Part shown: positions 10,755 to 21,915 of the stretch, in pieces | How the letters are laid out: each line of letters starts with the position of its first letter | How positions within the stretch are numbered: the stretch's first letter is position 1 | NCBI RefSeq assembly: GCF_900110765.1 | Contig: NZ_FOEO01000009.1 | Span: 62,001-126,000, forward strand | Reading direction: 5' to 3' | Origin: Pseudomonas sp. NFACC02 | GTDB lineage: Bacteria; Pseudomonadota; Gammaproteobacteria; Pseudomonadales; Pseudomonadaceae | DNA length: 64,000 bases | Notes under the pieces: generated by a model | Told to the model about the DNA's origin: nothing | Databases searched by the model: none | The model's input: only the letters and a program-made list of their open reading frames with translations | Position numbers and translations under genes: made by a program

Positions 10755-11765
10755 TTACACAACGTCTTTTATCAACAATTCGGCCACCTGCACAGCGTTC
10801 AGCGACGCGCCTTTGCGCACATTGTCCGACGTGACCCAGAAATTGAGTTCACAAGGATCGTCGATACCACCGCGCAGGCGTCCTACATAGACAGCATCCT
10901 GGCCAACGGCATCGCCGACCGGCGTCGGATAATCCCCCGCGTCGACCAGGTCAATTCCTTCTGCCACATCGAGCGCCGCAGCGACCGCTGCCATGTCCAC
11001 GGGCGCCGAGGTCTGCACCGACACGCTCAGGCTATCGCCAAAAAACACCGGCACTTGAATGCAGGTCACACCGACCTTGATTAAAGGCAGCGACAGCAAC
11101 TCTCGCAACTCGGCGACCAAACGTTTTTCCAGCGGAACATGACCTTGCGCGTCAGGCGTACCGACTTGCGCCAATACGTTGAACGCCATCTGCCGGTCGA
11201 ACACCTTGGGTTCCAGCGGTCGCACATTCAGCAACTCAGCAGTTTGCCGCGCGAGTTCGGTCACACCCTCGCGCCCCAAGATCGACACCGCCATGCACGC
11301 GGTGACGCTGATTCGCTGGACGTCGACGAGTGCGCGCAGTGGCGCCAGAACGACCGACAAGGCCGCTGCCGCAGGGCTCGGGCAGGCGATCTGATAAGGC
11401 TTCGCCAGACGGGTAAGCAACGCGGCATTGACCTCAGGCACAACGTTTGGCGCCTGCTCGACCGGCAAACCGCCAGACAAATCGATCACTGCACAACCTG
11501 CTGCCGTCGCACGCGCGGCGTAACTGCGGGTCACGGCAGGACCGGCGGCGAAGAAAGCGACTTTCACTTTGTTGAAGTCGAACCCGTCGACCTCACGCAC
11601 GCGCAGGTTCTTGCCACGGTACGCGACCGAGCTGCCCGCCGATTCAGCACTGGCCAGGACGTGCAACTCGCCCACCGGGAAATCGCGCTCCTCAAGGATC
11701 TGGACGATGGCTTCGCCGACAGTACCGGTGGCGCCGATCACGGCGAGATCAATGGACTGGCTCAT
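10755..11765 (-). CDS. usg: Aspartate-semialdehyde dehydrogenase-like protein, catalytically dead (Usg)
   Basis: A 336-residue paralogue of Asd. It keeps the NADP-binding N-terminus (VIGATGTVG, residues 9-17) and the dimerisation domain, but the active site is altered. The segment IACPSP (126-131) aligns with the Asd IANPNC, so Pro131 replaces the nucleophilic Cys. VPVFFGDS (238-245) aligns with VPVFxGHS, so Asp244 replaces the catalytic His. It is therefore unlikely to be the working Asd. In other pseudomonads such a gene follows asd and precedes fimV; here asd is not upstream. Stop is about 115 bases before fimV. Confidence 0.88.
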   Translation of the reverse strand: MSQSIDLAVIGATGTVGEAIVQILEERDFPVGELHVLASAESAGSSVAYRGKNLRVREVDGFDFNKVKVAFFAAGPAVTRSYAARATAAGCAVIDLSGGLPVEQAPNVVPEVNAALLTRLAKPYQIACPSPAAAALSVVLAPLRALVDVQRISVTACMAVSILGREGVTELARQTAELLNVRPLEPKVFDRQMAFNVLAQVGTPDAQGHVPLEKRLVAELRELLSLPLIKVGVTCIQVPVFFGDSLSVSVQTSAPVDMAAVAAALDVAEGIDLVDAGDYPTPVGDAVGQDAVYVGRLRGGIDDPCELNFWVTSDNVRKGASLNAVQVAELLIKDVV

Positions 11766-11861
11766 GCAAACACCTCAGAGAAATCGGGGGGCGGCACTTT
11801 AACCGCGCCAGAGGTGCCAGGCAAATGACCTGGCAGAACAGGCTGCAGCACGGTCGATCCG

Positions 11862-12425
11862 TCAGGGCTCAAGCCCGATCCGGAAGAACTCGCCCTGACT
11901 CCAGACGCCCATCCAGCGTTGACCGTCGATCTCGCGGGTGACCGCCAGATCAACCAGTTGATAGAAGACATTCCGATGAATCAACGCCTCAAGATTGCTG
12001 CGCACGTGAAGATAAGGCGCAGGTTCCTGGGTGGCCGGGTCGAGCGCAACGCGCAACGGGTGCTCGGCGCCCGCTTCTACGACGTCCTCAACGTTGGTGG
12101 TGAAACGCAACACCTGCGATTCGCCCTCGCCCTGCACGTCCAGCAGCACGGCAACGAAGGGTGCATCATCGACCGTGATCCCGACCTTCTCGACCGGCGT
12201 GATCAGGAAATAGTCGTCGCCGTCACGACGAATGATGGTGGAAAAGAGGCGGACCATGGGTTTGCGACCAATCGGCGTTCCCAGATAAAACCAGGTCCCG
12301 TCACGGGCGATCCGCATGTCGATATCGCCACAGAAATCCGGATTCCACAGGTGTACCGGTGGCAAGCCTTTGCCGCTCTTGGGGATCTGCGCCAGCAAGT
12401 CGTTGGCCTTGCCCGGATCGCTCAT
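11862..12425 (-). CDS. DUF1285 family protein
   Basis: Soluble cytoplasmic protein of 187 residues with no signal peptide or membrane helix. The segment [22 protein letters not shown] near residues 22-43 and the paired beta-rich halves are characteristic of DUF1285, whose function is unknown. It begins 10 bases after the stop of the lipoprotein gene, so the two are likely cotranscribed. Its downstream side (11766-11861) is the junction with the usg block. Confidence 0.85.
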   Translation of the reverse strand: MSDPGKANDLLAQIPKSGKGLPPVHLWNPDFCGDIDMRIARDGTWFYLGTPIGRKPMVRLFSTIIRRDGDDYFLITPVEKVGITVDDAPFVAVLLDVQGEGESQVLRFTTNVEDVVEAGAEHPLRVALDPATQEPAPYLHVRSNLEALIHRNVFYQLVDLAVTREIDGQRWMGVWSQGEFFRIGLEP

Positions 12426-12435
12426 ACGCTACTCC

Positions 12436-13041
12436 TCAGCGGGCTTCGACGCCCAACAGACTGCGAGCGTAATCCTCCATCGGGGGACCTAGCAAATCTT
12501 CGGGCTTGGTGTCGTGCAACGTCAGCAAGCCGCCACGGCTGTGAATACGCGCCGAATCGATGAGATAGCGGGTGTTGGTTTCGATCAGCATCAGCTGAAT
12601 TACACCGCTGTCGATGCCCAGACGGTCCAGCGCTTCCTGGTCGGACCATTCGTCGAAATTGCCAATACGGTCGTCCGCTCTGGCGAAACGGGTGTAGAGC
12701 AGATAATGCGCGCCAGCGGCACGCGCTTCGTTCATCGCCTCATCCAGACCTTCCGGTGCGCGCGCTCGGCGAACCATGGGGAAATATTCGATAAAACCGT
12801 TGAAGGCTTCTTCGGCCACCACGTTAGGACGCGGATAAGCGCCACCCGGCGGCGCGAATGCGCCCTGAGCGATATAAATGAAGGAGTCCGGCTGCAGGCG
12901 GAAATTATTGATTCGACGCGTTGAGCTATGGTCCAGCAGCCCCGCATCGCTGAGCTCGTCGTGGGCGCCTTGTGCCAGATCGCTGACGTGCATGCAGCCA
13001 CTCAATGCCAAGAACGTCAGCAGTAAAATCAGGCTCCGCAT
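12436..13041 (-). CDS. DUF4823 family lipoprotein
   Basis: Predicted lipoprotein of 201 residues. The ATG at 13041 is chosen because it follows GGAGGAAATA and opens a classic lipoprotein signal, MRSLILLLTFLALSGC, with lipobox LSGC and lipidated Cys16. The frame runs open 47 codons further upstream, but that stretch has no start site support. The mature part (about 185 residues) matches the general pattern of DUF4823 proteins; function unknown. It lies between a TetR gene upstream and DUF1285 downstream. Confidence 0.87.
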   Translation of the reverse strand: MRSLILLLTFLALSGCMHVSDLAQGAHDELSDAGLLDHSSTRRINNFRLQPDSFIYIAQGAFAPPGGAYPRPNVVAEEAFNGFIEYFPMVRRARAPEGLDEAMNEARAAGAHYLLYTRFARADDRIGNFDEWSDQEALDRLGIDSGVIQLMLIETNTRYLIDSARIHSRGGLLTLHDTKPEDLLGPPMEDYARSLLGVEAR

Positions 13042-13221
13042 TATTTCCTCCAAAGTCCGGCGACAGAAAACCGGCGAATGGCCGGATAATGCAGCTTTTG
13101 CGCCATGTCTGGACGAGATGAAGCGAACCGTTGAGATTTTTCCTGGCAACCGCGACGCCTGGCGCGCAGCAGGGAACGGCATCGGCAGGCCAGTTGAGCG
13201 GACCTGCTGATGCCGCTTGGA

Positions 13222-13884
13222 TCAGCTCCCGGAGATTTCCGGCTTGAGGTCATGACCGGTTTCGGGGTCGCGCTTGCGCTTGTTCCCCATGCGCACCCCG
13301 ATGTCCATCAGGAACTGAAAGAAACCTTCCTGATCTTCCAGGACATTGCTCCAGAACGGCGAGTGGTACAGCGCCACCGCACCGTGCACCAACGCCCATG
13401 CTGCGCAATAGTGGAAGTAAGGCGGCACGTCTTCGAGCTTGCCTTCGGAGATCCGGCCTTTGATGAGCAACGTCAGGTGCTCGAAGTTGGAGGCACGGAT
13501 CTTGTGCAACTGCTCGACCATCTCCGGGACCTGGTTGCCCTTGACCACCTTCTCTTCCAGACGGTCGAACAGGCGGTACCGCTGCGGATCTCGCATGCGG
13601 AATTCAAAGTAGGCGCGCGAGAGCGCCTCCTTGTCCTTGTCGACATCGGCCGAGTGAAGCAACTCGTTCAAATCGCGCTCGTAGTCGAGCATAAGGCGCA
13701 GATAGATCTCCGCCTTGGACTTGAAATGCTTATAGATGGTGCCTTTGCCAATACCCACGGCATCAGCAATCATCTCGACAGTGACACTGTCTTCACCCTG
13801 TTCGAGAAACAGCTTGAGCGCGGTATCGAGAATTTCTTGCTCACGGCGCCGAAACTCACGGACCTTACGAGGTTCTTTCTGCAT
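13222..13884 (-). CDS. TetR family transcriptional regulator
   Basis: Regulator of 220 residues from the ATG at 13884 (MQKEPRKVREF). A TTG seven codons upstream also keeps the frame. The N-terminal helix-turn-helix is clear: VTVEMIADAVGIGKGTIYKHF at about residues 35-55. The C-terminal ligand/dimer domain is longer than average and charged. It is transcribed divergently from the class V aminotransferase gene with a short gap (13885-13960), where an operator could lie. Ligand and targets are not evident. Confidence 0.92.
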   Translation of the reverse strand: MQKEPRKVREFRRREQEILDTALKLFLEQGEDSVTVEMIADAVGIGKGTIYKHFKSKAEIYLRLMLDYERDLNELLHSADVDKDKEALSRAYFEFRMRDPQRYRLFDRLEEKVVKGNQVPEMVEQLHKIRASNFEHLTLLIKGRISEGKLEDVPPYFHYCAAWALVHGAVALYHSPFWSNVLEDQEGFFQFLMDIGVRMGNKRKRDPETGHDLKPEISGS

Positions 13885-13960
13885 AGGAAGAGGCTGTGGG
13901 TTCAAAATCGAAGCCGCACATTATGCCTAACTTGCAGCAAATTGCACGGATCATCCGACC

Positions 13961-15094
13961 ATGTCGACGTTTCATGACGAATTCGCCCAAGCCCCCGATT
14001 TGCGATATCTCAACCACGCGGCGGTCGGCCCCTGGCCAAAACGCACGGCCGCCGCAGTCCATCGATTCGCGCAAGAGAACGTTTTACTGGGCGCGCGCGA
14101 CTATCCGGACTGGATGAAGGTCGAACGTCGCCTTCGTGAACGACTCGCCAGGTTGCTGAACGCACCGTCGACCGAAGACATCGCCTTGGTCAAAAACACC
14201 TCGGAAGCCCTGTCTTTTGTCGCTTTTGGCCTTGACTGGAAGGCGGGCGACAACGTGGTCATCAGCGACGAAGAATTCCCGTCCAACCGTGTCGTCTGGG
14301 AAGCCCTCAAACCGCAGGGCGTCGACGTGGTTTACGTCAGTTTGAAAGGCCGGGATCCCGAAGGGGCATTACTGGCGGCGTGCGGGCCGCGGACACGCCT
14401 GCTTTCCATCAGCTCAGTGCAATTCGCGACGGGAACGCGCCTGAATCTCGAACGCCTGGGCCACGGCCTGAAGCAACGCGGCGTGCTGTTCTGCATCGAC
14501 GCCATTCAACAGATCGGTGCCCTGCCGTTCGATGTCCAGGCCAGCCAGTGTGATTTTGCAATGGCGGACGGTCACAAATGGATGTGCAGCCCGGAAGGAC
14601 TCGGCGTCTTCTACTGTAGCGCCGCGCTAAGGCCCCAATTGAAGCTGCATGAGTTCGGCTGGCACATGCTCGAACACTCGGGCGACTATGGGCGTGAAGA
14701 ATGGCAGCCCGCCGCCAGCGCTCAGCGCTTCGAGTGCGGCAGCCCGAATACACTCGGCGCCATGGCGCTGGACGCGAGCCTGTCATTGCTTGAAGAAATC
14801 GGAATGGAACAGGTCGGGCACGCCGTTCTGGAACGCGTGAAATGGCTTGAAGAAGGACTGAGCGCGGTCAGCAGTGTGGTGCTGCATTCATCCCGCGACG
14901 CCGAGCGCCGCTCCGGCATCCTCACGTTCAGCATGGATGGCCTGCAGGCAAATACCGTCTGGCAGCAGTTGATGCATAACCAGGTGGTGTGCCTGCCCAG
15001 AGGACCTGGCATCCGGTTTTCGCCGCATTTCTATACCCAATCACGGGTGATCGAGGAGACATTGGCCATTGTGCGCCGTATCGCCTCGCAATGA
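13961..15094 (+). CDS. Aminotransferase class V-fold PLP enzyme
   Basis: PLP-dependent enzyme of 377 residues, fold type I, class V (the NifS/CsdA/Egt-E-like group). The Schiff-base lysine is K206 in MADGHKWMCSPEG. The phosphate-binding motif VKNTSEALSFV is near residue 78, and a C-terminal substrate region GIRFSPHFY is present. The LNHAAVGPWP start resembles desulfurase/selenocysteine-lyase relatives, but no catalytic Cys loop is obvious, so the substrate is unknown. A short ORF overlaps its stop (ATGA), and a terminator follows at 15269. Confidence 0.87.
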   Translation: MSTFHDEFAQAPDLRYLNHAAVGPWPKRTAAAVHRFAQENVLLGARDYPDWMKVERRLRERLARLLNAPSTEDIALVKNTSEALSFVAFGLDWKAGDNVVISDEEFPSNRVVWEALKPQGVDVVYVSLKGRDPEGALLAACGPRTRLLSISSVQFATGTRLNLERLGHGLKQRGVLFCIDAIQQIGALPFDVQASQCDFAMADGHKWMCSPEGLGVFYCSAALRPQLKLHEFGWHMLEHSGDYGREEWQPAASAQRFECGSPNTLGAMALDASLSLLEEIGMEQVGHAVLERVKWLEEGLSAVSSVVLHSSRDAERRSGILTFSMDGLQANTVWQQLMHNQVVCLPRGPGIRFSPHFYTQSRVIEETLAIVRRIASQ

Positions 15095-15261
15095 GGTATC
15101 AGCAGCGGTCTGATATTCCAAAACTGTTTAAAAAACGTACAGCCTGGCGCTGGACGCCACGGGATTATGACCAATACTTACATTCGCTGATGCGACATCT
15201 CCCCCAAGTGTCGGCATCGGTAAAGGCACCGACGGATAGCGTGTCTTTGTTTTACTCCTAA
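15091..15261 (+). CDS. Candidate small basic protein, overlapping the aminotransferase stop
   Basis: A 56-codon ORF whose ATG overlaps the TGA of the aminotransferase gene by four bases and whose TAA lies 7 bases before a strong terminator. The product would start MRYQQRSDIPKLF and is basic and aromatic (FKKRTAWRWTP). No Shine-Dalgarno was required if translation is coupled. No family recognised. It may instead be the 3' untranslated region or a 3'-derived sRNA. Confidence 0.35.
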   Translation: MRYQQRSDIPKLFKKRTAWRWTPRDYDQYLHSLMRHLPQVSASVKAPTDSVSLFYS

Positions 15262-15268
15262 TGGTCTT

Positions 15269-15304
15269 AACCCGGATTCACCCCCCAGAACCCGGGTTTT
15301 TTTT
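15269..15304 (+). terminator. Rho-independent terminator
   Basis: Stem AACCCGG/CCGGGTT followed by a run of T on the plus strand. It ends the aminotransferase transcript; on the minus strand no T-run follows the hairpin. Confidence 0.85.
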
Positions 15305-15365
15305 GCCTGCGATTCAGCACGCCAGCGCTTGGCGTGTCAGCAGCTGCAGCCCGGAACCAGGCGCC

Positions 15366-16157
15366 TTAGGCGGCCTGCCTGACCCGAGCCTGCGCGAACA
15401 GGCGCTTGAAGTTATCAGTGGTCTGTTCGGCAAAACGCTCGTAGCTGACGCCTCGCAGCATCGCCAGAAACTCTGCCACTTCACGTACGTACTGCGGCAG
15501 GTTCGGCTTTCCACGGTAGGGAATCGGCGCGAGATAAGGCGAGTCGGTCTCGACCAGCAAACGGTCGGCAGGCACCTTGCTCGCCACGTCGCGCAGGGCG
15601 TCGGCATTGCGGAAGGTAACGATGCCGGAGAGCGAGATGTAAAACCCCAGGTCCAATGCGGCTTTGGCCATGTCCCAGTCTTCCGTGAAGCAGTGCAGCA
15701 CGCCCGCCTGGGGCAAGGCGGCGTCACGCAGCAGGGTCAGCGTGTCCTCGCGAGCGCCCCGGGTATGCACGATCACTGGCTTGCCTGTGACGCTGGCCGC
15801 CTGTAAATGCAACCGGAACGACGCCTGCTGCAGTTCGGCGGCTTCTGGTTCGTAGTGATAATCCAGCCCCGTCTCACCGATGGCCACCACACGCGGATGG
15901 TTGAGTTCGTTGAGCAACCACTCCATTGCAGGCGTCTCGCCCGGCTTGAGGTCCAGCGGATGAATGCCGACCGAGCAATCGACGTCATCGTAGCGCTCTG
16001 CCAGCGCCTTGACCGCGCCGGCATTGTCGGCGCTGACGCCGATGCACAGGAAATGACCGACGCCACGGCCACGCGCTGCCTCGAGGGCGTTATCCAGTGA
16101 GCCGGCATGTTGAGTGAGATCGAGACGATCCAGGTGGCAATGGGAATCTACAAGCAT
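15366..16157 (-). CDS. TatD family metal-dependent hydrolase
   Basis: TIM-barrel nuclease-like hydrolase of 263 residues. Metal ligands are visible: DSHCHLD at the N-terminus, GETGLDYH near residue 95, VIVHTRGA near 130, HCF near 155 and VETDSPYLAP near 205. It belongs to the YcfH-type group found next to holB/pilZ. In this family the role is 3'-5' DNA exonuclease or related hydrolysis; the exact substrate here is unknown. It is the last gene of the fatty-acid/replication operon, 14 bases after pilZ. Confidence 0.93.
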   Translation of the reverse strand: MLVDSHCHLDRLDLTQHAGSLDNALEAARGRGVGHFLCIGVSADNAGAVKALAERYDDVDCSVGIHPLDLKPGETPAMEWLLNELNHPRVVAIGETGLDYHYEPEAAELQQASFRLHLQAASVTGKPVIVHTRGAREDTLTLLRDAALPQAGVLHCFTEDWDMAKAALDLGFYISLSGIVTFRNADALRDVASKVPADRLLVETDSPYLAPIPYRGKPNLPQYVREVAEFLAMLRGVSYERFAEQTTDNFKRLFAQARVRQAA

Positions 16158-16171
16158 GGGATCGCAGCTAC

Positions 16172-16528
16172 TTACATCGTATGGGTCGGACGGTCGGACT
16201 TCAGAGCCCCGGCCAGGTAGGTTTCAATCATGTTGCGCGCGGTGTTGTCGCCGTCATTGAACTGCACGCCGACACCCGCGGCGCGGTTGCCCTGGGCGCC
16301 TTTTGGTGTGATCCAGGTCACTTTGCCCGCGACCGGAATTTTCTCCGGCTCGTCCATCAGGTTGAGCAGCATGAACACCTCATCGCCCAGTTTGTAGCTC
16401 TTGCTGGTCGGAATGAACAGTCCGCCGTTTTTGATGAAGGGCATGTAGGCCGCGTACAGGACCGACTTGTCCTTGATCGTCAGGGACAGGATGCCGTTAC
16501 GTGGACCCGGGCTCAGTGGCACGTTCAT
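16172..16528 (-). CDS. pilZ: Type IV pilus assembly protein PilZ
   Basis: Founding member of the PilZ fold (118 residues), needed for type IV pilus assembly in P. aeruginosa. The ATG at 16528 has GAGGAAGTTGAG just upstream and gives the family length; the frame opens six codons earlier without a better site. The N-terminal RxxxR of c-di-GMP-binding PilZ domains is absent, as known for PilZ itself. The core VTWITPKGAQGNRAAGVGVQF is strongly conserved. Position after holB is typical for Pseudomonas. Confidence 0.95.
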   Translation of the reverse strand: MNVPLSPGPRNGILSLTIKDKSVLYAAYMPFIKNGGLFIPTSKSYKLGDEVFMLLNLMDEPEKIPVAGKVTWITPKGAQGNRAAGVGVQFNDGDNTARNMIETYLAGALKSDRPTHTM

Positions 16529-16571
16529 CTCAACTTCCTCGAACAATACTGATGTGATGCAGACGGCCAGT

Positions 16572-18204
<1,633 letters not shown>

Positions 18205-18214
18205 TTAATCAGAT

Positions 18215-19456
18215 TCATTGCGGGCTCTGCTCGCCCTTCTTCTCAATCTTGTCACTTGAGTCGGTCGGTGCATTGGCGGGTTCGGCCGCTTCAGGCTCCG
18301 GCGCCTTCTGTTCAACCGGTGGCATCTCAGACGACTGTGGCTCAGCCGACTCAGGCACTGGCGCCGTGTCGGTCGCAGGCTTCTCGGTCGCCGGTGCAGC
18401 CTCGACGGCAGGCGTCGGCGCAACAGGCGCAGGGCTGGAGCGGTAGTCGGCGCGACGCTTGAGCTGAAATGCCTTCACCGCCGCATTGTGGGCGTCCAGA
18501 TCGTCCGAGAACACGTGGCTGCCGTCACCTCGCGCAACAAAGTACAGACTGCTGCCTGCCACGGGGTGCATGGCCGCATGAATGGCTTCACGGCCGACCA
18601 TGGCGATGGGTGTCGGTGGCAGACCGGAGATGACATACGTGTTGTAAGGCGTGGCTTCCTTCAGAAAAGCACGGGTGATCTTGCCGTTATAGCGCTCGCC
18701 GAGTCCGTAGATGACGGTTGGATCGGTCTGCAACAACATGCCCTTCTGCAGCCGTCGCACGAAAACCCCCGCGATCTCCCCGCGCTCCTGCGGCACGCCC
18801 GTCTCTTTCTCCACCAGCGACGCCATGATCAACGCCTGATAGGGATCGGCATAAGGCACATCCGCCGCTCGCTTGTCCCATTCTTCCTGAAGCACCGCAT
18901 CGAGTCGGTTATACGCCTGCTTGAGCAATTCGGCATCGGTCATGCCGCGAACGTAGCGATAAGTGTCCGGGAAGAAGCGACCTTCGGGGAAAACGTTGGG
19001 GTGACCCAGTTTGGCCATCACCTCACTGTCACTGAGGTTGCTGAGGGTCTGTTCGAGCTTTGGCTGCTTGCCGAGTGCCGCGCGAACCTGACGGAACGTC
19101 CAGCCTTCCACCAGCGTCAGGCTGTACTGCACGACCTCGCCCTTTTCCCACAGCGTCAGCAACGACTTCGCCGTCATGCCCGGCGTCATGCGGTATTCAC
19201 CGCTGTGCAGCGGCTGACCGGACAGATTGAAGCGCCAATATAGGCGCAACAGGAATGCATCCTTGATGACGCCGTCGGCCTCCAGGCGGTTGAGCACGCC
19301 TGTCGGGGACGAACCTAAGGGCACATCGAGCAATTGCTCTTGTGTCAGTTTCAAGGGTTGCTGCAGCGCGCTGTTCTGCTGCCAGAAAGCCAGACCCAGT
19401 AACAGCCCCGCCAGAATCACACCGGTTTCCAGCAAGACAAATAATTTTCGGATCAC
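18215..19456 (-). CDS. mltG: Endolytic murein transglycosylase MltG
   Basis: Inner-membrane lytic transglycosylase that cuts nascent glycan strands and so ends their elongation. It has 413 residues: a membrane helix (about 5-25), a LysM-like subdomain, then the YceG catalytic domain with the VEKETG motif (215-220) and QTDPTVIYG. Beyond the usual end (about residue 340) there is a low-complexity Pro/Ala/Glu tail of about 70 residues, found in pseudomonad versions and probably periplasmic. It lies 3 bases after pabC. Confidence 0.95.
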   Translation of the reverse strand: MIRKLFVLLETGVILAGLLLGLAFWQQNSALQQPLKLTQEQLLDVPLGSSPTGVLNRLEADGVIKDAFLLRLYWRFNLSGQPLHSGEYRMTPGMTAKSLLTLWEKGEVVQYSLTLVEGWTFRQVRAALGKQPKLEQTLSNLSDSEVMAKLGHPNVFPEGRFFPDTYRYVRGMTDAELLKQAYNRLDAVLQEEWDKRAADVPYADPYQALIMASLVEKETGVPQERGEIAGVFVRRLQKGMLLQTDPTVIYGLGERYNGKITRAFLKEATPYNTYVISGLPPTPIAMVGREAIHAAMHPVAGSSLYFVARGDGSHVFSDDLDAHNAAVKAFQLKRRADYRSSPAPVAPTPAVEAAPATEKPATDTAPVPESAEPQSSEMPPVEQKAPEPEAAEPANAPTDSSDKIEKKGEQSPQ

Positions 19457-19459
19457 GAA

Positions 19460-20278
19460 TCAGATATCCAGAAGCCCGCGAACGAGGTTTTGCAGTTTAC
19501 GGGTGACCGTTCCAACCGGCCAGTTCAGTTGCTCGAACGCGCGGACAGGCCAGATACCGTAGACGCTGTTACAGACAAAAACCTCATCGGCCTTCTGCAG
19601 GTCGGACATGTGCAGATCAAGCGCGCGAGCCGGCATGTTTTCCTGCTCGGCCAGGGTCAGCAATTCGGCCCGCATCACGCCCGCGACCCCGCATCGCGTC
19701 AGGTCCGGTGTCAGCAGCACGCCACCCTTGACCATGAACAGGTTGCTGTAGACCCCTTCGACAACCCGGCCCGCGGTATCACGCATCAGGCCCTCGGCAT
19801 GCTCTGCGTCGCTCCATTCTGCGCGCGCAATGACTTGCTCCAGGCGATTGAGGTGCTTGAGCCCTGCCAGCAGTGGCTGTTCGGCCAGTCGGGTTTTGCA
19901 GGGAAAAAGACGAACACCCTGTTCGGCATTCGCCTGGGGGTAGAGAGCCAGCGGGCTGCTCTGCAGGATGCGCCGAGGCTGGGCGTCGACAGCGGGCGCA
20001 TAACCGCGCACGCCATCGCCCCGGGTGACGATCAACTTCATCACGCCTTCGTTCATCTGCACCGCAAATGCCCGACACTCTTGCTCTATCAGCGCCAGAT
20101 CGAGGTTAAGCGCCAGACGCCGCCCGCCCAGCGCCAGACGCTGCAGGTGACGTTCGAACAGCAATGGCTGGCCCGCCCTGACCAGCAGGGTCTCGAACAG
20201 GCCATCGCCGTAGGCCAACCCCCGGTCCTTTACGGGCAGAGCGTCGGCTGGCGCGCCATCGATCCAGCACGCGGTCAT
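19460..20278 (-). CDS. pabC: Aminodeoxychorismate lyase
   Basis: Fold type IV PLP enzyme (272 residues) that releases 4-aminobenzoate and pyruvate from aminodeoxychorismate for folate synthesis. Visible family segments are [13 protein letters not shown] near residues 18-30, [14 protein letters not shown] near 80 with the PLP lysine region following, and a C-terminal [16 protein letters not shown]. Its ATG overlaps the fabF stop by four bases. The fabF-pabC-mltG-tmk-holB order is standard. Confidence 0.95.
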   Translation of the reverse strand: MTACWIDGAPADALPVKDRGLAYGDGLFETLLVRAGQPLLFERHLQRLALGGRRLALNLDLALIEQECRAFAVQMNEGVMKLIVTRGDGVRGYAPAVDAQPRRILQSSPLALYPQANAEQGVRLFPCKTRLAEQPLLAGLKHLNRLEQVIARAEWSDAEHAEGLMRDTAGRVVEGVYSNLFMVKGGVLLTPDLTRCGVAGVMRAELLTLAEQENMPARALDLHMSDLQKADEVFVCNSVYGIWPVRAFEQLNWPVGTVTRKLQNLVRGLLDI

Positions 20279-21519
20279 TCGGCGTACCGGCGAAACACCA
20301 GCGAGCCATTCGTGCCGCCAAACCCGAACGAGTTGGAGACGACAACGTCGATGGGCATGTTGCGCGGTTCATGGGGCACAAAATCCAGATCGCAGCCTTC
20401 GCCCGGCTCATCGAGGTTGATGGTCGGTGGCGCCACCTGGCCATTGATTGCCAGCACACTGAAGATCGCTTCGATGGCGCCTGCCGCTCCCAGCAAGTGC
20501 CCGGTCATGGACTTGGTGGAACTGACCGCCAGCTTGTAGGCGTGATCGCCGAAGACCGACTTGATCGCGTTAACCTCTGCCAGATCGCCCGCTGGCGTCG
20601 ATGTACCGTGAGCGTTGATGTACTGGACCTGATCCGGCGTGACTTTCGCATCGCGTAACGCATTGGTGATGCAACGAGCCGCACCCGCGCCATCTTCCGG
20701 TGGCGAAGTCATATGGAACGCATCGCCGCTCATGCCGAAACCGATCAACTCGGCGTAGATCGTCGCACCACGGGCCCGGGCATGTTCCAGTTCTTCAAGG
20801 ACCAGTGCGCCTGCGCCGTCGGACAGCACGAAGCCATCACGGCCTTTGTCCCAAGGGCGACTGGCGCGCGCAGGTTCGTCGTTTCGGGTCGACAAGGCAC
20901 GAGAGGCACCAAAGCCGCCCATGCCCAGACCACAGGCGGCCATCTCGGCACCACCCGCAATCATCACATCCGCCTCGTCGTACGCGATGTTGCGCGCGGC
21001 CATGCCGATGCAGTGCGTGCTCGTGGTGCAGGCCGTCGCGATGGCGTAGTTCGGCCCCTGTGCGCCCAGATGGATCGACAGGAATCCGGAAATCATGTTG
21101 ATGATCGACCCGGGCACGAAGAACGGGGAGATCTTGCCAGGGCCTTGCTCATGCAGCAGGCGACTGGTGTTTTCAATATTGGTCAGCCCCCCGATACCGG
21201 AGCCCATCGCCACTCCAATCCGCTCACGGTTGGCGTCGGTGATTTCGATACCCGCATTGCGTACCGCCTGAAAGCTGGCAGCCAGGCCGTACTGAATGAA
21301 GAGATCGAGACGGCGCGCCTCTTTGGGCGACAGATACTCCTCGACCTTGAATCCTTTGACCGAACCGCCGAAGCGGGTCGTGTAAGCCGAAAGGTCCGTG
21401 TGTTCGATTAGGCCAATGCCACTCTGGCCAGCCAGAATGCCTTGCCAGGTACTGGGCACATCGTTGCCCAATGGCGTCAGCATACCCATACCGGTGACCA
21501 CGACGCGTCTACGCGACAC
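20275..21519 (-). CDS. fabF: 3-oxoacyl-[acyl-carrier-protein] synthase II
   Basis: Condensing enzyme of fatty-acid elongation (414 residues). The nucleophilic Cys lies in [12 protein letters not shown], and the two catalytic His are in [11 protein letters not shown] and [14 protein letters not shown]. The N-terminus [16 protein letters not shown] is that of FabF. It follows acpP across about 107 bases that contain a hairpin with a T-tract, so part of the acpP transcript may end before fabF. Confidence 0.97.
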   Translation of the reverse strand: MSRRRVVVTGMGMLTPLGNDVPSTWQGILAGQSGIGLIEHTDLSAYTTRFGGSVKGFKVEEYLSPKEARRLDLFIQYGLAASFQAVRNAGIEITDANRERIGVAMGSGIGGLTNIENTSRLLHEQGPGKISPFFVPGSIINMISGFLSIHLGAQGPNYAIATACTTSTHCIGMAARNIAYDEADVMIAGGAEMAACGLGMGGFGASRALSTRNDEPARASRPWDKGRDGFVLSDGAGALVLEELEHARARGATIYAELIGFGMSGDAFHMTSPPEDGAGAARCITNALRDAKVTPDQVQYINAHGTSTPAGDLAEVNAIKSVFGDHAYKLAVSSTKSMTGHLLGAAGAIEAIFSVLAINGQVAPPTINLDEPGEGCDLDFVPHEPRNMPIDVVVSNSFGFGGTNGSLVFRRYAE

Positions 21520-21560
21520 AGGACTCTCCTTTTTTCTATTGACGAAACACTGCCCTGCTT

Positions 21561-21598
21561 AAAGAAAAAACCGCACGCCTGGGGCAGTGCGGTTTTTC
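21561..21598 (-). terminator. Terminator/attenuator between acpP and fabF
   Basis: Stem AAAAACCGCAC/GTGCGGTTTTT with a loop of about nine bases, followed on the minus strand by TTCTTT. It lies 29 bases past the acpP stop and would let acpP be made in excess of fabF. Confidence 0.8.
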
Positions 21599-21626
21599 CA
21601 TGACAGCGCGCTACGATTACAAAATC

Positions 21627-21863
21627 TTACGCCTGATGGGCAGTAACGTAGTCGATAGCAGCTTGAACAGTGGTGATCTTCTCGGCTTCTTCGTCAGGGA
21701 TTTCGGTCTCGAATTCCTCTTCCAGAGCCATTACCAGCTCAACGGTGTCAAGGGAGTCGGCACCCAGGTCTTCAACGAACGAAGCGGTGTTGACCACTTC
21801 CTCTTGTTTGACGCCAAGTTGCTCGGCAACGATTTTCTTGACGCGTTCTTCGATGGTGCTCAT
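21627..21863 (-). CDS. acpP: Acyl carrier protein
   Basis: Small acidic carrier protein of 78 residues. Ser37 in [10 protein letters not shown] receives the 4'-phosphopantetheine arm that carries growing acyl chains. Sequence and length are typical AcpP. It has its own promoter (21916-21943) and a following terminator, which fits its high expression compared with its neighbours fabG and fabF. Confidence 0.98.
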   Translation of the reverse strand: MSTIEERVKKIVAEQLGVKQEEVVNTASFVEDLGADSLDTVELVMALEEEFETEIPDEEAEKITTVQAAIDYVTAHQA

Positions 21864-21915
21864 ACCGTGTGTTAACTCCTAGTGGACAAATTCAGGCAGC
21901 TGGCCGACGGGTAAG

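Noticed and set aside
11815..11835. Hairpin TGCCAGG/CCTGGCA as a terminator
   Set aside because: No T-run follows on either strand.
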